Assembly (NCBI GenBank): GCA_963808775.1
Contig: CAWEGR010000003.1
Span: forward strand, 248,001-312,000
Length of the DNA stretch: 64,000 bases
Direction: 5' to 3'
Source: JACVRW01 sp963808775
Lineage (GTDB): Bacteria; Actinomycetota; Thermoleophilia; Solirubrobacterales; Thermoleophilaceae
Shown here: piece by piece, positions 50,316-59,316 of the stretch
Position numbering within the stretch: the stretch's first letter is position 1
Layout of the letters: every line of letters starts with the position of its first letter
Made by a program: the position numbers and the translations under genes
The notes under the pieces: model-generated
Databases searched by the model: none
What the model was told of the DNA's origin: nothing
What the model saw: only the letters and a program-made list of their open reading frames with translations

Positions 50316-50932
50316 GCCGGCGCCGCCTCCGCCCTGTCGCCGCCGTAGAGGCCGCCCTCCTCGATCGCGGCGCGGACCCCCTCGGGCACGAGGTAGCGGA
50401 TCGGGGCCCCGGACCGGACCCGCCGCCGGATCGCCGTCGAGGAGACCTGGATGACCGGCATCTCGAGGTAGCGCACGCGCTCGGCGCCGGGCAGCCGCGA
50501 GAGACGAATGCCGACCGCGTTGCGCCCGAAGCCGACCCGCTCGAACACGCACACGGTGGCCAGCTCGAGCACCCGCTCGGGCTCATGCCAGCTCGGCAGC
50601 GCGGACGCCTGGTCGCTGCCGAGGATGAGAAACAGCTCGTCGTCCGGCCCCGCCTCGTGCAGCGCCGCGAGGGTGTCCGAGCTGTAGGACGGTCCCGAGC
50701 GCTCGAGCTCGATGCGCGAGACCTCGAAGCGCGAGTCGTCGCCGACCGCCGCCTCGAGCAGGGCCGCGCGTTCCTCGCCGCCCGGGTCGCCCTCGAGCTC
50801 TCGGTGCGGCGCCTCGCCGACCGGCACGAGCAGCATCCGGTCGAGCGAGAGCTGCAGAAACGCCTCCTGCGCGCACACGAGGTGCCCGATGTGAGGCGGG
50901 TTGAATGCTCCTCCGAAGACTCCGATCCGCAA
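50312..50932 (-). CDS. nadD: Nicotinate-nucleotide adenylyltransferase
   Basis: This 206-residue enzyme adenylates nicotinate mononucleotide in NAD synthesis. The nucleotidyltransferase motif GGAFNPPHIGHLVCAQEA is at the N-terminus and the second signature, ISSTxIR, appears as VSSTAIRRRVRSG near 165-177. The start is TTG, 4 bp after the proA stop. It belongs to the proA-nadD-rsfS run. Confidence 0.95.
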   Translation of the reverse strand: MRIGVFGGAFNPPHIGHLVCAQEAFLQLSLDRMLLVPVGEAPHRELEGDPGGEERAALLEAAVGDDSRFEVSRIELERSGPSYSSDTLAALHEAGPDDELFLILGSDQASALPSWHEPERVLELATVCVFERVGFGRNAVGIRLSRLPGAERVRYLEMPVIQVSSTAIRRRVRSGAPIRYLVPEGVRAAIEEGGLYGGDRAEAAPA

Positions 50933-50936
50933 ACCG

Positions 50937-52208
50937 CTACTCGCGAACCTGCCCGGTTCCCTCGACGACGAACTTGTAGGTCGTCAGCTCGCGCAGCCCG
51001 ATCGGGCCGCGCGCGTGCAGCTTCTGGGTCGAGTTGCCGATCTCGGCGCCCATGCCGAAGACCGCGCCGTCCGTGAAGCGCGTCGAGGCGTTGACATAGA
51101 CGGCCGCGGCGTCGACCTGGTCGGTGAACGCCTTGGCGGAGACCGTCGAGCCCGTCACGATCGCCTCGGAGTGGCCCGAGCCCCACGCGTTGACGTGGCC
51201 GATCGCCTCGTCGAGCGAGTCGACGACCTTCACCGCGAGGATCAGCGCGTGGTACTCGGTCGCCCAGTCCTCGTCCGTCGCGTCGATCAGGGAGTCGCCC
51301 AGCTCGCCAGCCAACGCGCGCGTGCGGCCGTCCACCCGCAGCTCGACCCCGGCGCCGCGCAGCTCGCGCAGCGCGGTCGGGAGGAACTCGGCCGCGACGT
51401 CCGCGTGCACGAGCAGCGTCTCCGCCGCGTTGCAGGTCGAGGGGCGCTGGACCTTCGAGTTGACCGCGATCGCCACGGCGTCGCCGATGTCGGCGCTCGC
51501 GTCCACGAACACGTGGCCGTTGCCGCCCGCGGCGTACATGACGGGGACGGTCGCGTGCTCCTTGAGCGCGTTCTTCAGCCCCTCTCCCCCGCGCGGGATG
51601 ATCAGGTCGATCACGCCGTCCTGGGTCGCGAGCTGCCGCAGCTCGTCGCGGTCGCCGCCGTTGACGATCGAGATCGCGCCGTCCGGCACGCCGGCAGAGC
51701 GGATCGCCGCGGCGGCGACCTGGGCGAGCACGGCGTTCGAATGCGAGGCGGTCGACGAGCCGCGCAGCACGATCGCGTTGCCCGACTTGAGGCAGAGCGC
51801 CGAGCAGTCGATCGTCACGTTCGGGCGCGCCTCGTAGACCACGGCCACGACGCCGAGCGGCGTGCGCACGCGGCGCACGTCGAGGCCGTTCTCGAGCCGG
51901 TGGCCGTCGATCGTCTCGCCGACCGGGTCGGGCAGCGCCATGATCGAGCGCACGTCGCGCGCGATCAGCGCGAGGCGCTCCTCGTCGAGCCTCAGGCGGT
52001 CGAGCAGGCCCTCGTGGAGACCGGCCTCCTGACCCGCCTCCATGTCGCGCGCGTTTGCCTCGAGGATCTCGGCCGACCGCTGCTCGAGCGCGTTCGCCAT
52101 CGCCTCGAGCGCGGCGTCCTTCGTGCGGGTGTCGAGCCCGGCCAGCTCCCTGGCCGCGCGCTTGGCCGCTACGCAGATCTCGGCTACCGACTGGGCGACT
52201 GTCGCCAT
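50937..52208 (-). CDS. proA: Gamma-glutamyl phosphate reductase
   Basis: The 423-residue NADPH-dependent enzyme of proline synthesis belongs to the ALDH fold. It has VVYEARPNVTIDCSALCLKSGNAIVLRG (in pieces), LIIPRGGEGL, and the catalytic Cys in QRPSTCNAAETLLVH. The C-terminal MGAEIGNSTQKLHARGPIGLRELTTYK is typical of ProA. Its partner kinase proB lies 1.9 kb upstream, separated by the MATE and HxlR genes. The start is divergent from HxlR. Confidence 0.97.
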   Translation of the reverse strand: MATVAQSVAEICVAAKRAARELAGLDTRTKDAALEAMANALEQRSAEILEANARDMEAGQEAGLHEGLLDRLRLDEERLALIARDVRSIMALPDPVGETIDGHRLENGLDVRRVRTPLGVVAVVYEARPNVTIDCSALCLKSGNAIVLRGSSTASHSNAVLAQVAAAAIRSAGVPDGAISIVNGGDRDELRQLATQDGVIDLIIPRGGEGLKNALKEHATVPVMYAAGGNGHVFVDASADIGDAVAIAVNSKVQRPSTCNAAETLLVHADVAAEFLPTALRELRGAGVELRVDGRTRALAGELGDSLIDATDEDWATEYHALILAVKVVDSLDEAIGHVNAWGSGHSEAIVTGSTVSAKAFTDQVDAAAVYVNASTRFTDGAVFGMGAEIGNSTQKLHARGPIGLRELTTYKFVVEGTGQVRE

Positions 52209-52272
52209 GCGGCAAGACTACCGGCCCCGTCGCCGGCCTCAGGCGCGAAGCTTGGTGGACCCGCGCGAGCCC

Positions 52273-52302
52273 GTTGCGTCATGCAACCCAGGCTGGTAGG
52301 TT
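52273..52302 (+). promoter_or_regulatory. HxlR gene promoter with overlapping inverted repeat
   Basis: TTGCGT (52274-52279) and TAGGTT (52297-52302) are spaced 17 bp apart, a good -35/-10 pair ending 12 bp before the GTG start. The inverted repeat GTTGC-gtcat-GCAAC (52273-52287) covers the -35, fitting autorepression. Confidence 0.45.
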
Positions 52303-52314
52303 GACCGCGGAGGA

Positions 52315-52789
52315 GTGCTTCCGCGCACGTACGAGAACCAGGTGTGCTCCGTCGCCAGGACCCTGGAGGTCATCGGCGACCGCTGGACCATGCTCGTGAT
52401 CCGCGACGCCTTCCTCGGGCTACGCCGCTTCGAGGACATCCAGCGCGACCTCGGGATCGCGCGCAACGTGCTGGCGGACCGCCTCGCGCGCCTCGTCGAC
52501 GAGGGCATCCTCGAGCGGCGGCTCTACCAGGAGAAGCCGGCGCGCCACGACTACCGGCTCACCGACAAGGGCAGGGACCTCTGGCCCGATCATGGTCGGG
52601 CTGATGAGGTGGGGCGACCGCCATTCCCCCGCCGAGGGCGGTCCGCCGTCCCGGGTCGTCCACCGCGACTGCGGGGGCGAGCTCGACGACCGCCTGATCT
52701 GCGAGCGCTGCGGCGAGCCCGTGACCGTCGAGAGCGCGCGCGTCGAGCGCCGCCCCGACCTCGTGGCTACGCCGGCGCCTGCCGCGTAG
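52315..52789 (+). CDS. HxlR-family transcriptional regulator (frame broken at 52588)
   Basis: This winged-helix regulator has the HxlR hallmarks: an N-terminal cysteine (ENQVCSVARTLEVIGDRWTMLVIRDAFLG in pieces), RRFEDIQRDLGIARNVLADRLARLVDEGILERRLYQE (in pieces) and the YRLTDKGRDLWP wing. The frame then breaks; removing one base at 52588 continues into MVGLMRWGDRHSPAEGGP and a C-terminal zinc-ribbon-like CGGELDDRLICERCGEPV. The corrected length is 157 residues. Its 3' end overlaps that of the convergent MATE gene by 23 bp. Confidence 0.85.
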
Positions 52790-54086
52790 CGCCCGTCACG
52801 GCCCAGCGCCCGCCCGCGAACCGCCACGAGCAGGTCACGAGCCGCGCCGCGATCAGGCCGAGCAGGCCGCACCAGACGCCCACGATGCCGAGATCGAGGG
52901 CGAGCGAGACGAGCGTGATCGGCACGAACACGCCCAGCGCGGCGAACAGCATGCCCCACATGAGGAAGCGCGTGTCGCCGGCGCCGATCAGGATGCCGTC
53001 GAGCGCGAAGACCGCGCCGTTCGCCGGCTGCATGAGCGCGAACAGCAGCCAGATCTCCTGAGCGCGCTCGATCACCGCCGGATCGCCCGTGAACGCGCGC
53101 GGCAGCACGTCGATGAGGGCGACCATGACGAGCGCGAAGAGGGCGCCCGCCGCCACCGCCCACTCGATCATGCGCCGCGCGGCCGCCCGCGCGCCCGCGG
53201 CGTCCCCCGCCCCGAGCGAGCGGCCGACCAGCACCTGTCCCGCGATCGCGATGGCGTCGAGCACGAGGGCCAGGAACACGAAGAGCTGGAACGCGATCTG
53301 GTGCGCGCCGAGCGAGTCCTCGCCCACTCGCGCCAGCACGGCGCCCGCGACGAGGAAGGAGAGGTAGAGCGCAGCCGTGCGCACGAAGATCTCGCCGCCG
53401 ATCCGGAGGAGCGGGCGCATCCCGGCGAGCGACGGCCGGCGAGTGTCGGCCGGCGCCCGCAGCAGCTCGCGGATGAACGCCGCGCCCATGCCCGCCTGGG
53501 CGACGACCGTGGCAGCCGCCGAGCCGGCGAGCCCCCAATCGAACCCGTAGATGAACAGCAGGTTCAGGAACACGTTCGCCACGTTCGCGACCACCACGAT
53601 CACGAGCGGCGTGCGCATGTTCGACACCCCGCGCAGGTAGCCCTGTCCGGCCAGCGCGATCAGGGCGAACGGCAGCCCGATCGCGCCGATCCGCAGGTAC
53701 TCGACCGCCAGCTCGCGCGTCCGGCCCTCGGCTCCCATCAGGTCGACGAGCGGGGCGGCGAGCGCCGCGAGCAGGACGCAGAGGCCGAGCCCGATGCCGC
53801 TCGAGAGCCAGAGGGCCTGCGCGGCGATCCTGCCGGCCGAGCGCTCCTCCCCCGCTCCGTGCAGGCGCGCGACCTGCGCGGTCGTTCCGTAGGTGAGGAA
53901 GTTGAACAGCGTGAAGGCGCCCGTGAGCAGGGTCGCCGCGATCGCGAGGGCGGCGAGCTCCCGCGTGCCGAGGTGGCCGACCATCGCGGTGTCCACGAGC
54001 AGGTAGAGCGGCTCGGCGGCGAGGGCACCGAGCGCCGGGAGGGCGAGCCTCGCGATCTCCCGGTCGTACGGCGAGCGCAGGGTCAA
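52767..54086 (-). CDS. MATE-family multidrug/toxin extrusion transporter
   Basis: The 439-residue membrane protein has twelve hydrophobic helices in two MatE repeats, beginning EIARLALPALGALAAEPLYLLVDTAMVGHLG (in pieces) with the second repeat from EIFVRTAALYLSF. It is a DinF-like MATE protein, presumably a cation-coupled exporter of unknown drug or metabolite. The start is TTG, 5 bp after the proB stop. It intervenes between proB and proA. Confidence 0.92.
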   Translation of the reverse strand: MTLRSPYDREIARLALPALGALAAEPLYLLVDTAMVGHLGTRELAALAIAATLLTGAFTLFNFLTYGTTAQVARLHGAGEERSAGRIAAQALWLSSGIGLGLCVLLAALAAPLVDLMGAEGRTRELAVEYLRIGAIGLPFALIALAGQGYLRGVSNMRTPLVIVVVANVANVFLNLLFIYGFDWGLAGSAAATVVAQAGMGAAFIRELLRAPADTRRPSLAGMRPLLRIGGEIFVRTAALYLSFLVAGAVLARVGEDSLGAHQIAFQLFVFLALVLDAIAIAGQVLVGRSLGAGDAAGARAAARRMIEWAVAAGALFALVMVALIDVLPRAFTGDPAVIERAQEIWLLFALMQPANGAVFALDGILIGAGDTRFLMWGMLFAALGVFVPITLVSLALDLGIVGVWCGLLGLIAARLVTCSWRFAGGRWAVTGATRQAPA

Positions 54087-54091
54087 GGCGG

Positions 54092-55186
54092 CTACTCGAG
54101 CACGAAGTAGTCGCGGTGCACGGCCTCCTCGGTCGCCCTCGGGAGGAGCTCGCGGACCGCGTCCGTCTTCAGGCCCTTGATGCGGCGCAGCTCGCCGGCC
54201 GAGTAGGCGACGATGCCCTTGCCGACCGGCCGCCCGTCGCAGCGCACCTCGACGGCGTCGCCCGCCTGGAACTCGCCCTCCACCTCGACCACACCCACCG
54301 GCAGGAGGCTCGTGCCGCGCTCGCGCAGCGCCCGCTCGGCACCCTCGTCGACGATCAGGCGGCCCTGGGTCGGCTTCGCGTACTTGAGCCAGAGCTTGAA
54401 GCTCGACACGCGGCCCTCCTGCGGGTGGAAGCGCGTGCCCTCCGAGGCCTCGCCCGCGAGCGCGCTCGCCACGGACGCCCGCTCGACCCCGCTCGTGATC
54501 GTGACGGGAATCCCCGCGGCGGTTGCCATCTCGGCTGCCACGACCTTCGAGCGCATGCCGCCGGAGCCGAGCGGCGAGGTCGACATGCCGATCTCGTAGC
54601 GCTCGAGCTCCTCGAGGTCGCGCACCTCCGAGATCAGCTCCGCCCCGGTCACGCGGCGCGGATCCGACGAGTAGAGCCCGCCGGTGTCCGTGAGCAGGAC
54701 GAGCAGGTCGGCGCCGAGCAGCACGGCGATCTGGGCCGCGAGGAAGTCGTTGTCGCCGAACGAGATCTCGTCCGTCGTCGTCGTGTCGTTCTCGTTGATC
54801 ACCGGCACGACCCGCCAGCGAAGCAGCGTGCGCAGCGTGTGCCGCGCGTTCAGGTAGTGCGTCCGCGCCGAGACGTCGAAGAAGGTGAGGAGCACCTGGG
54901 CGGACGGCACGCCGCGGGCCTGGAGCAGCTCGTCGTAGTGGCGGTACAGCTTGCCCTGGCCGACCGCCGAGGCCGCCTGCAGCTCCTCCATCGCCGTCGG
55001 GCGCATCGGCAGGTCCATCATCCGCATCCCGCGCGCGACGGCGCCGGACGTCACGACCACGAGCTCGTCACCCGCGCGGTGGCGCTCCGCGACCACGTCG
55101 CAGAAGGCCTCGAGCACGTCGGCGCGCACCTCGCCGGCATCGTCGGCGACGATGCTCGAGCCGAGCTTCACGATCACGGTCGCCAT
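54092..55186 (-). CDS. proB: Glutamate 5-kinase
   Basis: The 364-residue enzyme does the first step of proline synthesis. The amino-acid-kinase domain has VIVKLGSSIV, VVVTSGAVARG, PVINENDTTTTDEISFGDND and LGSGGMRSKVVAAEMATAAG (in pieces). The C-terminal PUA domain (about 275-360) is present, as in feedback-regulated ProB. The lipoprotein gene lies 12 bp upstream on the same strand. Confidence 0.97.
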   Translation of the reverse strand: MATVIVKLGSSIVADDAGEVRADVLEAFCDVVAERHRAGDELVVVTSGAVARGMRMMDLPMRPTAMEELQAASAVGQGKLYRHYDELLQARGVPSAQVLLTFFDVSARTHYLNARHTLRTLLRWRVVPVINENDTTTTDEISFGDNDFLAAQIAVLLGADLLVLLTDTGGLYSSDPRRVTGAELISEVRDLEELERYEIGMSTSPLGSGGMRSKVVAAEMATAAGIPVTITSGVERASVASALAGEASEGTRFHPQEGRVSSFKLWLKYAKPTQGRLIVDEGAERALRERGTSLLPVGVVEVEGEFQAGDAVEVRCDGRPVGKGIVAYSAGELRRIKGLKTDAVRELLPRATEEAVHRDYFVLE

Positions 55187-55198
55187 CGCCTGCGAAGA

Positions 55199-55606
55199 CT
55201 AGGACCCGGCAGCGCCCGCCGAGAGCTTCCAGTCGCCGTCCTCCTTCTCGAGGGTCAGCGTCTGCGGGCGCTCGGCGCCCTGCGCGGCGATCGTGACGTC
55301 GACGGTCGCGGTGTCGCCGTCGATCTTCGTCTCGTCGATGCTGACCAGCTCGAGCTCGAGCCCCTGGATCGCCCCGATCTGGCGCGTGCACTCCTCCTCG
55401 GCCTGGTCGCCCGTGGCTCCGGTCGTCCGCTCGAGGAACTCGCGCGTGACGAGCTCGCCGCAGAACTTGTCGGCGTCGCGCTCATTCGTGGCGGTGACGA
55501 AATCGCGGACGGTCTGCTCGACCTGCTCCTGGTCGTCCTCGCCGCCGCCGCAACCCGCGAGAGCGGCGAGCGCGAGGACGAGCAGCAGGACGAGCGGGCG
55601 GGACAT
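55199..55606 (-). CDS. Small secreted lipoprotein (NTF2-like fold possible)
   Basis: This 135-residue protein has a signal peptide with lipobox LAALAGC, then an acidic linker and a domain that looks like a small alpha-beta roll: helix QVEQTVRDFVTATNERDADKFCGELVT, then strands ending TLEKEDGDWKLSAG (in pieces). This helix-strand pattern is that of DUF4878/NTF2-like lipoproteins, but the match is only by eye. It lies between obgE and proB and is likely co-transcribed with them. Confidence 0.7.
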   Translation of the reverse strand: MSRPLVLLLVLALAALAGCGGGEDDQEQVEQTVRDFVTATNERDADKFCGELVTREFLERTTGATGDQAEEECTRQIGAIQGLELELVSIDETKIDGDTATVDVTIAAQGAERPQTLTLEKEDGDWKLSAGAAGS

Positions 55607-55620
55607 GCGGCGCACTTGTA

Positions 55621-56910
55621 TCAACCGAACGGGGCGCCCGGATCGAGCTCGAAGACGACACCGCCGATCTCGACGTCGTCGCCCGGCTCGAAGCCCGCCT
55701 GCTCGAGCGCCTTGATCACGCCGAGCGCGCGCAGGCGCTCCTCCACGTAGCGCAGCGCCTGCTCGTTGTCCGTGTCGTGGCGGGCGATCAGCCGTTCGAC
55801 CCGCTCGCCCACGACGCGGTACGCGCCCGAGGGCGCGCGCTCGACGTGGAAGGACTCGGCGCGGCCGGGCCGGTAGACGCGGTGCGTGGCCGGCGTGTCG
55901 GCGGGCTGCTCGGGCGCCTCCTCGCGAGGCACCCGGGCGAAGATGGCCGCGGCGAGCTCGTCCAGCCCCTGCCCCGTGGCCGCGGACGTGATGACGGTCT
56001 CGAGGCCGAGCCGCTCCTCCCACTCCCGCCGCGCGCGCTCCGCGTCCTCCGCCTCCACGAGGTCGGCCTTCGAGAGGCAGAGGATGCGCGGCAGCTCCGC
56101 TAGGCCGTGGCCGTGCTCGCGCAGCTCGGCCTCGACCGTCTCGTGGTTCTCGGCCGGATCCGATCCGTCGAGCGGCGCCAGGTCGAGCACGTGCACGAGC
56201 AGGCGACAGCGCTCGACGTGGGCGAGGAACTCGTGGCCGAGGCCCGCGCCCCCGCTCGCCCCCTCGATCAGGCCCGGGATGTCCGCGAGCACGAGCTGTC
56301 GATGGTCGTGCTCGAGCGTGCCGAGCACGGGCTCGATCGTCGTGAACGGGTAGTCCGCGACCTTGGGCTGGGCGCGGGTCACGCGGGCGAGCAGCGAGGA
56401 CTTGCCCGCGTTCGGCAGCCCGACCAGGCCGGCGTCGGCGAGCAGCTTCAGCCTCAGCTCGAGCCGCCGCTCCTCGCCCGGCAGGCCCCGCTCCGCGAAG
56501 CGCGGCGCCTGGCGCGTGGCGGTGGCGAACTGCTTGTTGCCGCGCCCCCCGCCCCCGCCGCGCGCGACCAGGGCGCTCTGCCCCCCGGCCGTGAGGTCCC
56601 AGCGGTCACCGAGCTCCGTGTCCTCGACCACCGTGCCCGGCGGCACGCGCACCTCGAGGGCCTCGGGGGTGGCGCCGTGCTTGTTCGCTCCCTGGCCGTG
56701 CCCGCCGCGCTTCGCCTTGAAATGGCTGCCGCGGCGGAACGAGGACAGGTCGCGCAGCGACGCGTCGCAGACGACCACGACGTCGCCCCCGCGCCCGCCG
56801 TCGCCCCCGTCCGGGCCGCCCTTCGGGACGTGTGCCTCCCTGCGGAATGAGCTCACGCCGTTGCCCCCGTCTCCCGCCTTGACGAAGATCGACGCGCGGT
56901 CGCTGAACAC
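55621..56910 (-). CDS. obgE: Obg family GTPase (CgtA), ribosome assembly and stress control
   Basis: The 429-residue protein has the glycine-rich Obg fold (1-155, DRASIFVKAGDGGNGVSSFRRE), the GTPase domain with G1 GLPNAGKSSLL, G3 DIPGLIEGA and G4 LSKADLV, and a C-terminal OCT domain (about 340-425). It acts in 50S assembly. The start is GTG. The rplU-rpmA-obgE order is conserved in bacteria, here with a DUF1028 gene in between. Confidence 0.97.
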   Translation of the reverse strand: MFSDRASIFVKAGDGGNGVSSFRREAHVPKGGPDGGDGGRGGDVVVVCDASLRDLSSFRRGSHFKAKRGGHGQGANKHGATPEALEVRVPPGTVVEDTELGDRWDLTAGGQSALVARGGGGGRGNKQFATATRQAPRFAERGLPGEERRLELRLKLLADAGLVGLPNAGKSSLLARVTRAQPKVADYPFTTIEPVLGTLEHDHRQLVLADIPGLIEGASGGAGLGHEFLAHVERCRLLVHVLDLAPLDGSDPAENHETVEAELREHGHGLAELPRILCLSKADLVEAEDAERARREWEERLGLETVITSAATGQGLDELAAAIFARVPREEAPEQPADTPATHRVYRPGRAESFHVERAPSGAYRVVGERVERLIARHDTDNEQALRYVEERLRALGVIKALEQAGFEPGDDVEIGGVVFELDPGAPFG

Positions 56911-56913
56911 GCG

Positions 56914-57822
56914 TCAGCCCTCTGCGCGCGTGCCGGACAGGCGGGCGATCAGCCGCTCGTCGTCCGGGAACAGGCCGGCCGCCGGTAGGCGGCGCAGCAG
57001 CTCGACCCAGGCGGGGTGCCCGGCAAACACGTCGCGCAGGATCGCCGCACCCTCCTGCTCGCGGCCCTCAGCGGCGAGCGCCACGCCGCACCAGAAGGCG
57101 AGCTCGACGTTGTCCGGCTGCTCCTCGTGGGCAGCCAGGTACTCGCGAAGAGCGCCCGCGCTGTCGCCGGCGGCGGCGAGCTGGTCGCCCGCGTCCGCGC
57201 GCGCGTAGGCGTGCCGCAGCCCGTGCAGCCGGCGCAGCTCGTGAAGCGGCTCGGGATGGTCCTCCACGCGCAGGTTGAAGAGCACCTCCTCCTGTGGTTT
57301 TCCGCTGGCGCGTGGCGCCACCACGAGCAGCGCGGACGATTGCCTGCCGCGCAGGTCGCCGCCCTCCGCCTCGGCGGCGTCGAGCGCCGCGAGCAGGCGC
57401 TTCGACAGAGGACCATGCGCAGACGCGTAGGCGCGCGCCATGGCGTCCGGAACGGTGTCGCGGGCCATCATGTTCGCCTGGGTGCTCACCTGCTGTCCGA
57501 CCACGTGCCCGGCGTGGGCGATGCAGCCGGTCCCGGTGTGCACGGCCACGCGCCCGGCGCGGTCGACGAGCGCCACCTGGCGAGCGTCCGGATGAGCGTC
57601 GGCGGCGAGCAGCTCCTGGAGGGTCTCGGGGGCGCTCTTGCCCTCGCGCATCAGCTCGAGCCCGGCCGGGCCGAACGCCGGCTCGACGACCGATTGCGTG
57701 GCGACCGCGCCCACGCCGGCCTCCGCCCAGCTAACGACAGAGCCGACGCCGAAGAAGTGCGACTGCACGGCGACGCCGAGCTCCCCGCTCGACGGGTCAC
57801 GAGCGACGATCGAGTAGGTCAG
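56914..57822 (-). CDS. DUF1028-family protein, probably starting at CTG
   Basis: The DUF1028 domain (Ntn-hydrolase-like, first about 200 residues) is recognised by VAVQSHFFGVGSVVSWAEAGVGAVATQS, GRVAVHTGTGC and QANMMARDTVPDAMARAY (in pieces). A C-terminal TPR-like helical part (about 215-300) follows. Families of this type start MTYSIVARDP; here the DNA encodes exactly TYSIVARD preceded by CTG at 57822-57820, with no ATG, GTG or TTG before GTG at 57768. The coordinates use CTG; the first GTG would delete the conserved N-terminus. Its stop lies 4 bp from the obgE start. Confidence 0.75.
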   Translation of the reverse strand: MTYSIVARDPSSGELGVAVQSHFFGVGSVVSWAEAGVGAVATQSVVEPAFGPAGLELMREGKSAPETLQELLAADAHPDARQVALVDRAGRVAVHTGTGCIAHAGHVVGQQVSTQANMMARDTVPDAMARAYASAHGPLSKRLLAALDAAEAEGGDLRGRQSSALLVVAPRASGKPQEEVLFNLRVEDHPEPLHELRRLHGLRHAYARADAGDQLAAAGDSAGALREYLAAHEEQPDNVELAFWCGVALAAEGREQEGAAILRDVFAGHPAWVELLRRLPAAGLFPDDERLIARLSGTRAEG

Positions 57823-57832
57823 GGCGCGGAGG

Positions 57833-58087
57833 CTACTCCGCCGGATCGACCGAGATCACTCGGCCGCGGCGGTTCTCGGCGAACTGAACGGTGCCGGCGC
57901 GCGTGGCGAAGATCGTGTCGTCGCGGCCGAGGCCGACGCCCTCGCCCGGCTTGAAGCGGGTGCCGCGCTGGCGGACGATGATCTCGCCGCCCGAGACCTG
58001 CTCGCCCGCGAAGACCTTCACGCCGAGCCGCTTGGCGTTCGAGTCGCGGCCGTTGCGGCTCGATCCGAGTCCCTTCTTGTGCGCCAC
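57833..58087 (-). CDS. rpmA: 50S ribosomal protein L27
   Basis: The 84-residue ribosomal protein sits near the peptidyl-transferase centre. It starts VAHKKGLGSSRNGRDSNAKRLGVK (in pieces) with a GTG at 58087, one base after the rplU stop. No cleavable N-terminal extension of the Firmicute type is present. The GTRFKPGEGVGLGRDDTIFA segment is canonical. Confidence 0.96.
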   Translation of the reverse strand: MAHKKGLGSSRNGRDSNAKRLGVKVFAGEQVSGGEIIVRQRGTRFKPGEGVGLGRDDTIFATRAGTVQFAENRRGRVISVDPAE

Positions 58088-58088
58088 C

Positions 58089-58403
58089 TCAGCCCCCCTT
58101 GATCGAGTCGATCTCAAGGCGCGTCAGGTGCGAGCGCGCCCCGAAGCGGCGCTTGTAGCCGCGCTTCGGCTTGAACTTCAGACCATGGATCTTCTTGCCG
58201 CGCTCGTGGGAGGTGACGGTGGCCCGGACCTTGACCTTCTTGAGGCCGTCCCCTCCGAGCACCGACTTGTCACCGTTTGCGAACAGGAGAGGCTCGAGGT
58301 CGACCTTGTCGCCCTCCTCGGCGGACAGGCGATCGACGACGATCGACTGACCCTCCTCGACGCGGTACTGCTTACCGCCCACTCTCACGACTGCATATGC
58401 CAT
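58089..58403 (-). CDS. rplU: 50S ribosomal protein L21
   Basis: The 104-residue ribosomal protein has the N-terminal YAVVRVGGKQYRVEEGQ and C-terminal KPKRGYKRRFGARSHLTRLEI of bL21. It is the first gene of the rplU-rpmA-DUF1028-obgE-lipoprotein-proB-MATE series on the minus strand. Confidence 0.96.
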   Translation of the reverse strand: MAYAVVRVGGKQYRVEEGQSIVVDRLSAEEGDKVDLEPLLFANGDKSVLGGDGLKKVKVRATVTSHERGKKIHGLKFKPKRGYKRRFGARSHLTRLEIDSIKGG

Positions 58404-58425
58404 CGGCGACCGGCCAGTGTAGCGA

Positions 58426-59316
58426 TCAGGCCGCGACCGGCTCCCGGGTGCGGGTGCGCCATTGCGCGACCAGCAGTCCCGCGGTGACGAGCGCCGCGCC
58501 CGCCAGCGCGCGGCCCGTGATCTCCTCGTCGTAGAGCGCCGCCCCGAACAGCAGGGCGCCGAACGGCAGCAGCAGGGCGAGGTAGGCCATGGCCTGCGCG
58601 GAGAGCTGGCGCAGCAGAACCGTGAGCGACACGAACGTGATCGCGGAGCCGAACACCGCGAGATACGTGATCGAGCCGAGCGCCTCGGCGGTCCAGTTGA
58701 ACTCGCCCCAGGTCTCCCCGAGAGCCGACGCCACGAGCAGCAGGATCCCGCCGCCGAGCATCCCCCAGCCGTTCAGGACGACGGCATCGAGCTCGGCCGC
58801 GCGCAGCTTCTGCGACACGCTGCCGATCGCCGCGCCGATCGGCGACACGGCCACGGCCACGGCGCCCGCCCAGGCGAGCTCCTCGTCGCCGAGGTGGAGG
58901 CTCTCGGCAAAGGTCAGCCCCAGGCCGACGATCGCGATGGTCGTCCCGATGAGAGTGCGAGCCCTGAGCGGCTCGTCGGGCAGCGCGGCGGCCGCGAGGA
59001 ACGCCACATAGAGCGGCAGCACGCCGAACAGGACCGCCGTCAGGCCCGAGGGGATGTACTGCTCGCCCCAGTAGACGAGGCCGTAGGTGAGGGCGAACGG
59101 GAACAGGCCGAGAACCGCCGCGAGCCTCCAGTCCGTGCGGAACGAGCGCCGCCCGATCGCGGCGATCGCGAGCAGCACGACGCCGGCGAGCGCGAAGCGC
59201 GCGCCCGCGCCGAGCAGGGCCGGCACGTCCTCGAGCCCGATCTTGATCGCGACCCAGGTGCTGCTCCAGATGAGCACCAGCAGCGCGTAGAGGGCTCGAA
59301 CGGCTCCGAGAGACAC
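58426..59316 (-). CDS. EamA/DMT-family transporter
   Basis: The 296-residue membrane protein has ten hydrophobic helices in two EamA repeats (LLVLIWSSTWVAIKIGLEDVP; GWGMLGGGILLLVAS; LLPFGALLFGAALYDEEITG). It is a drug/metabolite exporter of unknown substrate, only distantly like the EamA protein at 2032. The start is GTG at 59316. The 140-bp gap to the cupin gene carries a weak CACAC/GTGTG repeat and nothing else I can support. Confidence 0.88.
   Translation of the reverse strand: MSLGAVRALYALLVLIWSSTWVAIKIGLEDVPALLGAGARFALAGVVLLAIAAIGRRSFRTDWRLAAVLGLFPFALTYGLVYWGEQYIPSGLTAVLFGVLPLYVAFLAAAALPDEPLRARTLIGTTIAIVGLGLTFAESLHLGDEELAWAGAVAVAVSPIGAAIGSVSQKLRAAELDAVVLNGWGMLGGGILLLVASALGETWGEFNWTAEALGSITYLAVFGSAITFVSLTVLLRQLSAQAMAYLALLLPFGALLFGAALYDEEITGRALAGAALVTAGLLVAQWRTRTREPVAA

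Noticed and set aside
52767..52789. 23-bp overlap of the HxlR and MATE 3' ends as a regulatory antisense device
   Set aside because: Overlapping convergent ends are common in this compact sequence, and the HxlR end depends on the inferred frame correction.
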